64,000 nt of DNA from Sitta carolinensis (lineage: Eukaryota; Chordata; Aves; Passeriformes; Sittidae): assembly GCA_032173965.1 (NCBI GenBank), contig CM063285.1:28431160-28495159 (forward strand), written 5' to 3'. How positions within the stretch are numbered: the first letter of the stretch is position 1; each line of letters opens with the position of its first letter. The notes beneath the pieces were generated by a model. That model saw only the letters and a program-made list of their open reading frames with translations. It did no database searches and was not told the origin of the DNA. A program made the position numbers and the translations under genes. Below, in pieces: positions 12,393 through 24,260 of this stretch.

Positions 12393-15300
12393 CCCTCATA
12401 TGTTTTCTCCCTGGGAAACACTGCTCAAAGGGCAACACGGAGGAGCTAGGTAAAGACCATAGGCATTTAATGGAAAGTGATACTGTTTTTTTTTTTTATT
12501 TCAGCAGCTTTCTGTAGGCTGTTACATCTATTCAGTACATAATTACACCTATTGAGAGCAATTACAATAGTAGTTAAAAATGAATAGTCTACAGAGATAT
12601 TTTTGCAAATTTTTAGAAGAATGAAGAATTCCTATATTCTTGTATTATTTCTATATCCTACTATTTGCCTTGCTGTTAGATCACTTGAGACATCTTCTGT
12701 AGGAAGCAGCATTTTTTCAGGGCTGATGTAAACTCTGACTGCCTCTGAGTCCATAAGGCAATACTGTCACTCTCAGATCTTTTTTTTCCTCAGTACTGTA
12801 GAAACACTCTGGATGGCTTTTCAATGTTTTTTATCTTTGTTTGCTCTTTCTTCCCATTCCTTAGAATCGTGGGCTTTTTGCCAGGACACCATTAGCCACA
12901 TTGCATGGAAAGACTGTGGCCAGGCACATGTGCATTGGGATGCAGAGATGAGCTGGCCAGGAGCCCATGGTGTGAGTCAGCTGCCACTGCCCTGCTGGCA
13001 TTGGCTGTATTCAGAGCAGCTCTTCTAACAGCTCTCTGATCCTCCAACCTGCATTTGCACATTGAGGATATGTGCAGACTGCTTTAAGTAGGCAGCAGTT
13101 AGAAGGTAGAAGAGTTGAGAATCTGGTTGCTTTGCAAGGGATTTGGTCTGGTTGTTCAACTGGAACATCTATTTCCATAAGGCCCTAAACGTATAGCCTA
13201 AGGAGATGCAATACTCCTGTTTGTTAAAAAGGACTCATTATTACACATCCCTAGTCATTCCAATGGTCCAATATCTAACGAATGAGGAACTGAAAGGCCA
13301 AGTCCCTCCAAATGAATGGCTCGGACTCAGAGCAACTGGGACCACAGATGAATTAACAATGAAGGAAGACCAGAGCACAAGGATGATTTGCTTTAAGCTG
13401 GATTTTCTTGTCCCCACAGAGCAGATCATCTTCAGCTCTCAGCTACTAATTTCCAGTTTAAAACCAAAGAGGCATTGGGGATGGGGTGTTACTGTTTAAC
13501 TTTGATTAGACCATGAACCATTCATGGAGCAACTACTCAGCATAGCAGAAGTTACAGGTGGGCAAGAGGAACAAGCAGTTGATGGAGGAGGGGATGCTCT
13601 TCAAGCCAGAACCCTCCTAAAGCTAGCATTCAGTGGAAAGTTGCCTTTAGTGACACTTCAGTCTTCTCCTTTCTAAGCATATGCAAATTATCATGACCAA
13701 AGGAAAGCTAATTTCTATTTCTGGTAAGTAAAGCACATAAAATTCCTATCTGCATTTCAGAACTGTATTAGAAAGCCATTCCTACAGCATATGGAGTGCT
13801 CAAATGTCAAGGTGTATGGTAGCAATTTGTCTCATACTAACCTGGCCAGTAGTACATGGAAACGTTCTTTTTAGCTTTCATCATTGTGACCCACAAAGGC
13901 TCTGATCCATTCCACCAGAGAGGCAGCAGGCTTTCTTTATTCACACCAATATCAAAAGATACATTTGCCTTCTGGTCCCACATGTAGTTTCCAGTCATCT
14001 GATGGACCTCGCAGTGGCGACCTTTGAGAGTGGAGAGAAAAAAGCAGCACAATCAGATTGGTGTTCTTCAGTAGAAAGATGCTGGCAGCACCACCGCTGT
14101 TACTAGTGGATCACCCAGCAAATCATCTGAAAAGCCCTGTCTTGAATTCTGGGATCTCTTACCTTGCAACCATTCATAAAAGCTCCCTGATTCTTACATT
14201 TTACTGAGGTGCTCCAATTTGCTTACTAAATTACCCAGTTCAGACTCAGAAAAGTCAGTTGCTGAAGCTTGTCAGCCCCCTGTGTCCCTTCACAATCAAT
14301 GGATAAGAAGAGTCACATCTAGAAAGCAATTCATGCCACCCTAAGACAATCATCTCGGGTATCTGGAGGTGCATACACTCTCAATTATTGGTAGAGAAAG
14401 ATCACAGACTTTTCTCAGCTTCATGCAGCCAAATTTTAGACAGCTGAGGCCAGAAGAAACAAACCTTGCACCCCATGTCCTGCTCAACATACCAAACCCA
14501 GCCCCACATGCAAACTATGTCAGCAGCAGCCCACGGCTGCCACATATTTGGCTGGCTCCTTCTACACACCCAACACCTGCCAAGTCTGAGGTCATTTTAA
14601 GGTACCCATCAGCACTCACAACCTGAGGCCTGTGAGTGGGAAGCAAGCTGTGAACAGAAGGTGATAAGAGCACAATCTAGAACACAGAACAAAGATTGAG
14701 TAACTGGCATTTCTTCTTCCTTTATCCATAGGGCACATTGTTTTTCTGCAAACAGGCAAAAACTAGGCAAACATATTTATATGTTACTTTTATTTTCCAT
14801 TATTGTTTGCTTTTCTTTTTTTCCCTGTAATGATCATGCCTTGTTCTTGAATGTGGGCACAGCAATAATTTCATCAGACATGTTCAGGCCTCTTACTGTA
14901 TCTGAGGCACCCTTGGGCAACTTCATATTACTAGTAATATAATAACTGAGAGATATCTTCTACTTCTTGTAATTGTCAGAAGAGAAGAAGTTATATTTTA
15001 ATAATTATTCTGAAGATGAATTAACAGAAATGGGAAAAGAAATGTTGAAGAATAAGTTGTACTGGAAGTTCCTTATTTACATATCTTAAAAGGCAATGAC
15101 TGCAGCATGTGATAGACACTGTCCTCATTAACTGGTGAGTCATGTTATTGCAGGGATCTAGATAACAGGGTTTGATTATTTTGAGCCTGAGCATGATGAT
15201 CAGAACTGAAATAACCTTGGTATTCTTATTCTGAAAAGATGTCATTTCAAGCAGAGGGCTCTGTATACTTTGGGTTAATGTGATCTTGAAATGGATTTTG

Positions 15301-18300
15301 AACTCTCCTTCCCTACTTAAAAGTATTTCAATTACGCAGAACATTTCCTCCTTCCCAGAGGAAAAAAAGTGGTCCCAGTTTGTGGCAGTCACTACTTATC
15401 ATACTAACCCAAACAGGTTTAATACAGGAGAACTGGAAGACTGGATGGGCAGTAATCCATTCTCTTCAGGATGCCAATTGCTCTCTTTTCTGTAAGCCGC
15501 AAAAGAGATAGAAGGCAGTCTCTATACTGCATCAAAATCACATTTACAGGACAACCTCAGCTTCTTAAAGTCCAAGTATTCCTAAGCATCTATCAACCTG
15601 ATAAACTGCAGCAGGCAATTTGTGCCAGCCTAGGAAACTTGCAGGTCTCTGCTGAAGCTCTATCAGCCTTCTATCAGTGAAACTTTCATATTAGGGGTCT
15701 GTATGATGTATAGGGTGGTTTTCATACAGAATCAATGAGATCTAGCTGCTACTGATCCCATAGGACTTTAAGTCTGCTGTCTGTTTGCCCACATTTTTAA
15801 GGAAGAGATCAGAGATTGCTCTTTGTAGTATTTTTGGGAAATGTAATTAATTGTTTGAACTAATACAGAGGAGAGTGTTCTGTTCTCCACATTAAATTAG
15901 TTCAATTTTCTATAGACTCCAAACACTTTTTTTACTACTGAAAAAGAGGCCTAGAAGACTATAAGGCATCAGTTTTCATTGCAGACATCCCTGGTTTACA
16001 GGGTCAGGAAAGAAGATCAGGTGAGCAACATATTGAAAGACGTGACCATTTAATGCCATTCATGTCTGCATACCTGAGGCCTGTGTCACAGGAAGACCCT
16101 AGAACTCCTTGGAAGATATCAATAATCAACCAACTAATCTCTTCCTTGGGTTGCCACTCCCAGTATTTGTCATCAGTAAACTCTGTTCAAAAGTATGCCT
16201 GATCTCTAAGTTTATTTTTAACCTTTGTTAATCTTCAACCATGGCTATTCTGAGCCTTGCTCACTAGATTGAAAAGCCCTGAAATAACTGGCATTTCTGC
16301 CCCTGTCCCCTTCCCCCCCAGGATACTTGTACAAGATTTAAGGCCATTTCTCAAGTTTCTTTTGGGTCACCTCTCCAAACCCATTTCTTTATATCCCATT
16401 TTCACTGGTTTTCTCCAGCCTAAGAAAATTATGTTTGGTGTGCTTCTTTTGAATCATTATCAAAATAGCAACATGGTGTTAGAGAATCACCATAACATTC
16501 CGAATTTATTATTTCTTCCATTACTGCAGCTTTCCTCTGTAATCAAATGTCATCTTAAGAGTTTCAAAAATAGGGCAGAAAGCAATTTCAGCATACAGAT
16601 GTCACTATTTAAACTCACAGTAATTGTAGGAAAAATTACTCCTTCCACAAGCAACAGAGGAAAACAAAGAGTGTATAGTTCCCAAGAATATGATAACTGC
16701 TGTATCCTTCTGGAGGAGAGCCAGCAAAAGCATTTGCAAGCCTGCATGCTACGGCTTACTAGGACATTTCACTTCATACAGCATTTGTCTAAAGCACATT
16801 CCCATGTCTCCAGGCACTTTCATCAGCATTTAAATGAATCTCTGCAAAACAAAGACAAAATTAAAAAAAAAGCAAAACACTTGGCCACCCACAGCAGCAG
16901 CACAATATCACTAAGTGCTGTGCACCCTGCACTGGCTGCATATGAGATCCAGAAACCAGAGCCTGCACTCCTGGGGCATTTGCCATCTCTGCACTGAGCA
17001 AATCAGATTTATCAGAGAACCCACAGTGTGTGTATTAGCCAATGCAGCAAAGGTACCATAATTTGATGGTGAACATCAGTACATGCATTTAGCTAAAAGT
17101 ACTATGCAATATGATATACATGCCTTGCCACCATGGTGAGACCTTTCCTCTCATGTCCCACCATGATGTCCCCACTCTCTGGAAAGTGACAAGAGTCAAG
17201 GGGGCAGATGCAAGCACAGAGGCTGCCACAGGGCTATACAGTCTGGAGGAGAGTTAATTTCCTCCATGCAGACAGCGGGATGACTTGCTTTGGAAAAGGC
17301 TCTGCTCTGCTCATGCTGCCTCCCGTAAGGATGAAGAAATCAGGACTTAAAAATCGCCAGCACCATATTCCTGTTCTGGAGCAGATATTCTGGTTGCTGT
17401 CCCAAAGAACTGAGCTTTGATATATGCCCTGCTCTACTGTTCTCCTGATGGGTCTCACTTGCTCTGCTTTGATGAGAAAGACCACAGGGTAAAAACAAAA
17501 TCCATGTGCTAAACCCTAATAGCCAGGAGAAGGCCAGAGCTCATGAGAAGTGTGGGAGGAAGGCTGGCCCTGCCATCTGCAGACCCCCAAGTAAAAATAG
17601 GACTTGCATGATGTGCATGGACAATTCATGTTCCAAAGGAGTTTGCTGGCAAAGTCTTTCCAAATTTTTATGACCTCTAATATCAGACAGAGCCAAAGCA
17701 TAAACACCTTAGCCTGGAGCAGGCAAGACTTTGCAATTCAAGTAGGATCACATCAAAAAGCACAGAAAATATCTCTGCTATACAAAGCATTATTTTTTTC
17801 CCTAAAGGGGATTTATTTAATAACAGCTTGAAACTCTTAATTCAATACTTTCATCATGGGGCCAGGGTGCACAAAAATTTCTAATATATCATCCAGCTGA
17901 GGTTTTGCAGATGCTTTCTTGTGTGGGAAGTCAGGTCTTGCATCCCTGGAGAGACAGGACTCCAAGCTGTTGATTGTTCTCCTGAATTGTGGTGGGCTCA
18001 GGGACTACTCTGGGACTCCTGAACCCCCAGAGCAGGGTATGGCTCGAGGGCACTGAAGCTCCAAGCACTGGACAGAACAATGGACAAAGCTGCTGCCTAC
18101 ACTATTAGACAGAGTATGAGCCTCTGGCAGTGACTTCAGCTCTGGGATAAGAAATACCTTGATATGTGAATGTCTGCTTAGCTAGTAGCTGGTACTAGGT
18201 ACACTAGTTGTAAGCTGTGAGATTGTAGCTAGTAAGAAGGAAAAAACTCTGTATTTCAATTTGTAGCATTGTGAACTTAGAAAAAAATTTCTGTTCTACA

Positions 18301-21300
18301 TTTTAGAAGTGTTTCCATTTTTTTAACTGGTAGAAAGCAAACACAGATTTTTGCAATATTTTGTGTGTGAAAGAGAAATCTTGATGCTTGGCGTTGCTGC
18401 CTTTCTGCAGGTGGTGAGTAAACAAAGTGAGAGGAAGTATGTGAAAATGAAAATCCTTCTGGTTTCCACTATCTCTTCCAGCCTCTTCTTGCTGGGATAG
18501 TACCCTTTCCCTGCCAGTTAACAGTATTACCACAGACTTATTCAAGCACTTTTGCTTCCCAACACAGAGTTTTAGAAATGGAAAGCTAATGAATCCAAGA
18601 AATGGAAGAGACTCGATTTCAGAGCTGTATGTCACAAACAGAGCCTTTTAAATCTCTGATGCTACTGGAATCTGTAGCTGAGAGGACCAAAAATAAAAAA
18701 AATAATTTTCCCTTGTCACTCATCATCTATTTTGTGTCCTTCTGGATTTTTTCTAAGCTTGGACAGTGAAGTAGAGATAGTTTTAGTTCATGTGTATGTA
18801 ATAAACTTCCCTGTTGTACTCCTATCCTTCCATTTTTTATGCCTCAGAAAACATGCAAGTATCACTTACGTAGTTAAGAACTTGCTTAGCTGCTGAACAG
18901 AAATTGTCAGCATCCTTTTCTGGCCCAGGCTGGAGTCAGGATGCCATTAACTGCAGCAGAAAAAAGGCATCCACTAGAACCATCACCAGGCTGGGCTTCC
19001 TTCATGTACTGAGTAGGAGCCTGAAGCTGCTGTATTTTTAACCAGGAAACCTCTCACAGTGAACAGTAAATATACTAGTATGTGTGCACATCAGCCAGAC
19101 TCCAGAGGATTCCACAGTTGGGAGCCCAAAGGGTATTTTGTCCCAGAAAACATGGAATAAATGGGGTGCAGTGTATGTTTATTTGCTGTGCTCCAGGAAG
19201 AACAGATGTAGACTGTTAGGCTTTGGCCTCATCCACCAAAGCCTCTCAGTAGTTAAGTATGCCAACATTAAGGGTGAGGAGTGAAGGGAAGATTGTTGAA
19301 ACATGGAAGATGGGAGAAATCTTCAGTCTGTTAGAAGGAGCCTTGATGTCACCTATCCATGGGAGCTCTGCCACGTTGCCCTGTTCCCTACTGCTATGTA
19401 GGGGATGAAGTCATGGCACATGGAAGGGTGAGCTGCAGTGGCTGAGAAAACATCACTCACTACCCTGCATTTTAGACAAGCCCCAAACATGTCATCACTG
19501 TGTTACAGTGAGTCTGGGACACTCCTGCAAAGGCCACAGCCCTCACTCTGGGTGCAGAAGCCTGAAATGTCCTCTGGTCTATCTTCTCCTCCACCCCTCC
19601 AGCTTCAGGGGACTCAGAGCCCTCTGCCACTTATTTAAGATCAGGTCCTGTCCAAAGAGGCACATGGAGGCTCCTTGCTGGCTCCTCTCCAAGCAGTTCC
19701 CCATCCACTCTGCAGTCAGGAGTTCCCTTTGCTTCCCCTAGAAGCCAAGCAAAATATGACTCTTGGATGTGGGGCTGCACAGCTGACCAGGCAGCTGGCA
19801 CATCCACATGGATGACCTGCCAGAAAGACTTCATTTCTAGCTATGATCTTGGAAAAGAAATCCTTTCTGCATTTCTGTCTCAGATGTGATACTGTCTGTT
19901 CATGTTCATGTTGGCTGGAAATGTGAGGTGCCCTTGAGTGCTCTCAGCTGGGGAGACTTCAGGAGATCTGAGCTGCAGGGAATCATTCATCACCCCTCCA
20001 ACACCTGCAGGCTGTCAGGTAAAGGAGACCCAACCAGAGCATGAGCAGCTTTTCTTGACAGATATGGAACAAAATGCTCTGAAGCAGGAACTCCTGCTTG
20101 CAGTGGTTACAGGGGAGACCTCAGACTTTCCACTGAGCTTGGCATGAGAGCTTCCTGCAGAGCCAGGCCACAGCAGGGAAAGGGAAAAATTAAAAACTCC
20201 CCACAGGATAACAGCCCAAGGTGGCTTGTGGTCTTCCTTCCTTTCCAAAACAAACAGCACATGGCATGATTAAGAGAGCCTTTTTGAACTGACATATTTG
20301 GACTCCTTCTTCCCTTCTTCTTGCCAGGCCCACGAGTCCTACAAAAGCTCTGCCAGAGCTGGACCATCTCCTTTTACCTAATACTCCATTTCATGTTTAT
20401 CAGGGCAACAATTGCAATACTATAACTGCAGCAGGGAGAGCCAGGACATCAGGCAGGATTCAGTCCAGCAGCTCTGAAAACAATCCAACCACCTAAAATC
20501 GAGCCTTTCTGCCACAGTAGAAGCCAATACTAAGAAACATGGCATAAAGGAAGTTGCTAGAGAAGACTGCTTTTCAAAGAGTTGGATTTTAAACTAGTAT
20601 ATCCTTGAGCTATCTTGCACAGCACCAGTTTTTTGCAACAAAAAGGCTTCTCCAGTTGCTTGTCAGTGAGATCCCTCTGCACCAGCCCTGGTTTGACTTT
20701 TGTTTGATGCTTCTTCAAGCAAATAGCATGTCCTGATGCCGTGCCCTGGCTTGCAGGAAGACTGGAGCCTCATACCAAACTCAGAATTACTTGGCGACTT
20801 TACATTTTTCTTTCTCATAATTGTAGTAGGTGTGCAGGAAAGGAAAAGACCTCTATGCAGGCTCTGGGCTTTGGGCTGAGGCCTTCTGTGTGTCCTTGGG
20901 GCAGCTCCAGCAAATATCTTATCACGGGATAACTGCAGCAGGAGAGGGATGCATGAAGAGCTCTGCCATAGTCTTGCAGCACTGCATGACCACAAGCAAG
21001 TCCTCTCCCTCCCACGCTTCCCTTCCAAAATTTCACGAGGTTTGACCCTATTTGTCCTGCTGTATCAGTGCTTCACCCACCACCTCACCTCAGCAGAAAG
21101 GGATATGATTCTCATTAGTATATGTTAGTTAGTTGCTTTTAGATCAACAGTGGCTTTTCATCAACTGTTACAGTTGCATCTATTTGGCATCCGCCCTGAG
21201 AAGCACTGCGTTCCATGCTGCTGGTCTCCATAACCTCTGCCTGCAGGTCTGGGCAGGAGGAGGAGCCGAGTTCATGTCTGGGGAGACTGACCTGTCCCAG

Positions 21301-23767
21301 TGGTGATAGTATCTAAGGGGGAGAGTCCATTGTCCTCCTCGAAAGCCACAGAAATGAGGGAGAACTTCTCTTAGTTAGTAGCAACTCAACTGCTCTAGAG
21401 TCCTGAAGGTTGTATGGATGTGAGATGAAGGGCAGAAGGGAAAGTCCTTGATCACAAGAATGAATAGAGGCAAGTCAGATACACACAAACTACAACACTT
21501 TTATGCACACGTTGTCTGAGACCTGGCAGCCATGGATGCTCCTGAATGGACGTGGAGCCATAAGGCCTTGAGAATGAGCAGAGAAAGAAGGGATGGGAGT
21601 ATTTATCAAAACAAAACAAAAAAACCCAAAAAATCAACCAACAAAAAACCCAAAGTAGGATATAATGAACAAGCCAGGGTGGGAATGTGCTATTTCTTAA
21701 ACTGATTTATCTGAAAGATGCCAATATAGTACGACACCAAATACAACCTTTCGGAAGTTAAACTGTGGCTTTCTTAGCAGCTCCTGAAACAGCAGTGTAG
21801 GACAATTCACAAAGGGCAATGTTCATCACCTGAACTCAGTCCTTAATTTGTTCCTGACCTACTTAATACTACTGTGACTCATGTTAGGAAGCTGAATTGT
21901 TATTTGCAATTGAGTTGTAGTTGCATTAATATCCTTATAATAAAGTCTGGGAGACTTGCAAGAAGAGTTGAGTTTGGTCTCACAGACTACCTTATTGCTT
22001 CAGGCTGAGGTGCAGGACTCTACTAAAAGTATGAAAAGTCCAGTAGTGGTGTTTTGTCTCTTAAACCAAAACTCCTTCTTTGTGAGTACAAAGCAGGAGG
22101 TTTTCAAAACTCTTCAAAAGACTGATTACAGACTTCACATTATGTATACACACTTAATAGAAGTAATGACTAAATGTGGTTAGGAGCAAAATGTCACTCA
22201 CTTTTCTTCTTCTTTTCTTTAATAGCTCCATCCAAAGATTTTTTGCACCTATGAAGTGTTAGGTTGGTTTGCCTGTGTACACCTAGAGAACATGGCCCGG
22301 AGTGGAACACCTCTATGTTCAGTCACAACATTTATTCTGCATTCATATATTTGCACCAAATAATGAAAAAATAATCAAAACCAACCCTGTGATGGTTTTG
22401 CACTCTTCTCTGATCAGAGATGAGCAAGAAAAAAGTGTTGCTCTTGGAGAGAGGTAGAAAGGGTTAAGCAGTTTCAAAACAAACTGGGCACAATTGATGT
22501 CAGATTTTTGTCTTACAATGGCATCTATTTGCTTTCCCAGCAAGCAGTATATGAATCACTGGGCACTGCATTGTTCCAAGAATAGCAGAAGATGACACAT
22601 ATCTTAGGAGAGGATAGATTTTCTTATTCCTCCTCACTGGGTGGAAACTCCTGTTTATTCAATAACTCCAGAGAAAAATCCAAGTAGAAACTCCAGGAAA
22701 AAAAACCCAAACAACTGTTTTGCTGGGGTTTTTTACTCAGCTTTTGCTTCATTGGTGTTTGTCTCTGAAGGAATTGGCCCAGCTCTACTCTCTGCACCTT
22801 CCTAGTATCACTGTAGTCATGTTCCTCCACATAAGATTAAAAGCAAACCAGCATCGTGAAAACTATGACTGTCTTCTCAATTTTCTGAAAGCCTCCCCTG
22901 AACATTCTGAAAAACTGCAGAGTAGTAAAAGCAAAAATCCTGGCTGTTTTTCCATGCGGCTATTTTGAATTATTACACATACAAGGACTTAGAACAAAGT
23001 TGAGAAAACAGAAAAACTGTTTAGAAAGAAATGTAATGCTGAATTTGCCAAAACAGACCTGCTGACTGAAAATAAGTTTAGTGTAGCCACACTTAACTCA
23101 GAAGCATTTTTATGAAAGTCCCTGAGCAGCCTCTGTATTAATTTTCCATGCATTCCTAGTTGTTTCTATGTTCTATGTATGTGCAGTAGCCCCCATTGGT
23201 GCACCCACCAAGGATCCCCAGCTGGCCATGATGCTGAGGCAGCAGGAGGTAAGGACCCGGCTATACCTAGGATGAGCAAAAGGGAACTTCAAAAATTAGT
23301 TCGAGGTAACATTTCCAAGTTTGGAACACATTTCAGAGAAGCAATTCTGGGCTGATAATGCCACAGTGCTTTTAAACACCCAGCTAAAAGCATGACTTGA
23401 GTTAATTTTATATCTTCTTCGGAAGAAAAAGTTGCAGGGAGCTGCCTTCTACTTGGCATAGAGAGCAGGCAGCTCCGAGGAGCATCACAGCACAGAAATA
23501 CAAGTACTCACCTGTCATCAGTGTGTAGTAATTTGGGTAAGAGAGGCTTGGGAAGTCTGGGGTCATGTAATCCACCTTCACCCCCATGTTCACAATGTCC
23601 CGAAAGCCCGGCAGACCCGTCAGCTCGCTGTCATCAATGTAGTCGAAGCGAAAGCCGTCGAGTAGGAACACCAGGAGCTTGCGGTGGGCCGAGGAGGCGG
23701 CGGGAAGCGGCAGGAGGGCGGCGAGGGCAGTGGCCAGGAGGGCGGTGAGGAGGCTGCGGCTCTCCAT
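2269..23767 (-). CDS. ENPP6: ENPP6, 5' part of gene (coding exons 1-5)
   Basis: ENPP6 is a GPI-anchored, secretory-pathway zinc enzyme that hydrolyses choline-containing glycerophosphodiesters and lysophospholipids (glycerophosphocholine, lysophosphatidylcholine) and is known from oligodendrocytes and kidney. Five minus-strand exons of 256, 180, 112, 142 and 180 bp join in frame to give residues 1-290. Every intron is GT/AG. The joined product matches my memory of human ENPP6 along its whole length with a constant offset of +5. Visible family residues are Asp37 (metal), Ser76 (nucleophile), Asn97 (oxyanion), Asp198 and His202 (metal), and Asp245 and His246 (metal). The last metal histidine and the C-terminal GPI signal lie in exons left of base 1. 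No frameshift or stop interrupts the reading frame. The coding part is intact as far as seen, and the gene is partial only because of the window edge. Confidence 0.97.
2449..3322 (-). other. ENPP6: ENPP6 intron 4
   Basis: This 874-bp intron has a GT donor and AG acceptor. Minus-strand open frames inside it (for example 2525-2761) show no family resemblance and lie between well-defined exons. I see nothing else in it. Confidence 0.9.
3323..3464 (-). CDS. ENPP6: ENPP6 coding exon 4
   Basis: This exon encodes the last base of codon 183 and residues 184-230, ending in phase 0. The acceptor is CACACCCAG and the donor is CAAG/GTGAGT. The key segment is [14 protein letters not shown]: Asp198 and His202 match metal ligands Asp193 and His197 of human ENPP6. 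A following charged helix ([13 protein letters not shown]) is conserved in the family. Asn184 lies in an NNS sequon. Confidence 0.96.
3465..7641 (-). other. ENPP6: ENPP6 intron 3
   Basis: This 4.2-kb intron is AT-rich, for example at 4500-4640. It contains one short CR1 3'-end fragment near 7108-7178. No other gene or repeat is recognisable. Confidence 0.88.
7108..7178 (+). mobile_element. CR1 LINE fragment, 3' end
   Basis: The stretch reads as a decayed CR1 tail: a segment like 'gactatatgattgttgtagg', then the hallmark GTCCCTTCCAAC, then a TCTATTCTGT remnant of the terminal octamer repeats. It is in plus orientation, opposite to ENPP6. The left boundary is unclear; up to 150 bp more on the left may belong to it. 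Confidence 0.65.
7642..7753 (-). CDS. ENPP6: ENPP6 coding exon 3
   Basis: This exon encodes residues 146-182 plus two bases of codon 183. The acceptor is GCTCGTAG and the donor is TGTG/GTACGT. The product begins [14 protein letters not shown] and continues [18 protein letters not shown], which aligns with the same segment of human ENPP6 ([31 protein letters not shown]). The exon is too short and in the wrong frame to appear as a long ORF; the longer minus-strand frame overlapping it is a shadow. The junction codon 183 reads TG|C (Cys), where the human protein has no cysteine in my recollection. The donor is clear, so this looks genuine rather than misplaced. Confidence 0.94.
8855..8880. repeat. 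Short perfect inverted repeat
   Basis: The arms GATGTGAGCT and AGCTCACATC flank a 6-base spacer. Pairing can extend by four more bases (CTCA/TGAG) across a two-base bulge. The stem is too short for a microRNA precursor. Confidence 0.8.
10203..10225. repeat. T23 homopolymer (A-run on ENPP6 sense strand)
   Basis: This is an uninterrupted run of 23 T. On the sense strand of ENPP6 it is poly(A), which could mark the tail of an old retroposed sequence, but no recognisable body lies next to it. Confidence 0.9.
12306..12389. repeat. Compound (AC)n(AT)n microsatellite
   Basis: About 18 AC units (12306-12342) pass directly into about 23 AT units (12343-12389), with a single phase slip at 12350/12351. 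It is intronic in ENPP6, where the transcript would read (AU)n(GU)n. Long pure arrays like this are usually polymorphic in length. Confidence 0.97.
13842..14021 (-). CDS. ENPP6: ENPP6 coding exon 2
   Basis: This exon encodes residues 86-145, with codons 86 and 146 split across the junctions. The acceptor is a pyrimidine tract ending CTCAAAG and the donor is CCAG/GTTAGT. It contains GNYMWD, whose Asn97 corresponds to the oxyanion-hole Asn92 in human ENPP6. It also carries the conserved stretch [19 protein letters not shown] and ends in MYYWPG, which is typical of the family's active-site wall. NXS/T sequons at Asn105, Asn123 and Asn138 fit a glycosylated ectoenzyme. At 180 bp the exon leaves the splice phase unchanged. 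Confidence 0.96.
14925..14940. repeat. Perfect 16-bp palindrome
   Basis: ATATTACTAGTAATAT is its own reverse complement. It could be a binding site for a dimeric factor or simply chance in AT-rich DNA. Confidence 0.8.
21602..21655. repeat. A-rich low-complexity tract
   Basis: The tract is made of AAAAC and AAACCC-like units with almost no G on the plus strand. It lies within ENPP6 intron 1. Confidence 0.8.
23512..23767 (-). CDS. ENPP6: ENPP6 coding exon 1
   Basis: This exon encodes residues 1-85 plus the first base of Gly86. The start is the first ATG of the open frame; the frame stays open upstream to about 23839 but without an ATG. The ATG has a good Kozak context (G at -3, G at +4). Residues 1-27 form a signal peptide, with a leucine/alanine-rich core followed by AASSA. 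The mature part starts with the [11 protein letters not shown] strand carrying metal ligand Asp37. It ends with the nucleophile segment [15 protein letters not shown], where Ser76 aligns with the catalytic Ser71 of human ENPP6. The donor is ACAG/GTGAGT. The family normally has this exon end within MTG, followed by RHCEVHQ in exon 2, as here. Confidence 0.97.
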
Positions 23768-24260
23768 GGCAGGCAGCGAGGGATCTGCAGCAGCTCCGGG
23801 GCCGGACCTGGCACTGCTGTGCCCTCCCGCTTCCAGCACCCGCGTTAAAGCTACAGCGCTGCCCCCCGCCGCGGGCGTGGGAGGTCACAGGTTGATTGCA
23901 AGCAGATGATTCCCTCGAGCTGACGGAAGAGCTTGGGACTTGGACTTGTGACCTGCCTGCTGCAGGAAAAAGTGCTTCGCAGAGGTGGGGAACACAGAGC
24001 ATAAAAGCAACTGGAGCCTCTGAGGACACTCCGCAGACACTGCCGAGGCAGTGCGGGCACGCTGCCCGCTGGCCCCGGCGAGGAGGGGCCGCGGCGCCCG
24101 GCGCGCTCCCGCCGCCGCCGGCCAGCCCAGCTCCGCGCCGGGGCTGCGGCTCGCAGGGGTCTCCGAGAGGGGCTGCAGCCTTGGAAACACAGCCTCACGT
24201 CTCCAGCAGCGCCAGCGCCGGCTTTCTTTGCGTCTCTCCGGCAGCGGCTGCTGATAGAAC
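23580..24260 (-). promoter_or_regulatory. ENPP6: CpG island over ENPP6 start, presumed promoter and 5' UTR
   Basis: The stretch is GC-rich with dense CpG, in two peaks (about 23590-23890 and 24040-24250), inside otherwise AT-rich DNA. It covers the first coding exon and extends about 500 bp upstream of the ATG, the usual position of a vertebrate CpG-island promoter. No TATA box at a fixed distance is obvious, so the transcription start cannot be fixed. Open frames seen on both strands here reflect high GC content and are not taken as genes. A divergent plus-strand transcript is possible but unsupported. Confidence 0.75.

Larger units (their letters stand above)
7754..13841 (-). other. ENPP6: ENPP6 intron 2
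   Basis: This 6.1-kb intron contains a 10-bp-arm inverted repeat at 8855-8880, a 23-base T run at 10203-10225 and a compound AC/AT microsatellite at 12306-12389. The open frames at 10787-11222 on both strands are unsupported. No coding exon is seen. Confidence 0.88.
14022..23511 (-). other. ENPP6: ENPP6 intron 1
   Basis: This 9.5-kb first intron holds a perfect 16-bp palindrome at 14925-14940, a stop-free plus-strand stretch at 16257-16997 without a good start or family match, and an A-rich low-complexity patch at 21600-21655. I recognise no transposon or RNA gene. Confidence 0.88.

Noticed and set aside
23768..23839. Upstream extension of the ENPP6 first frame (24 extra codons)
   Set aside because: The extension has no ATG and begins at GTG; it would also bury the signal peptide. 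The ATG at 23767 has a good Kozak context.
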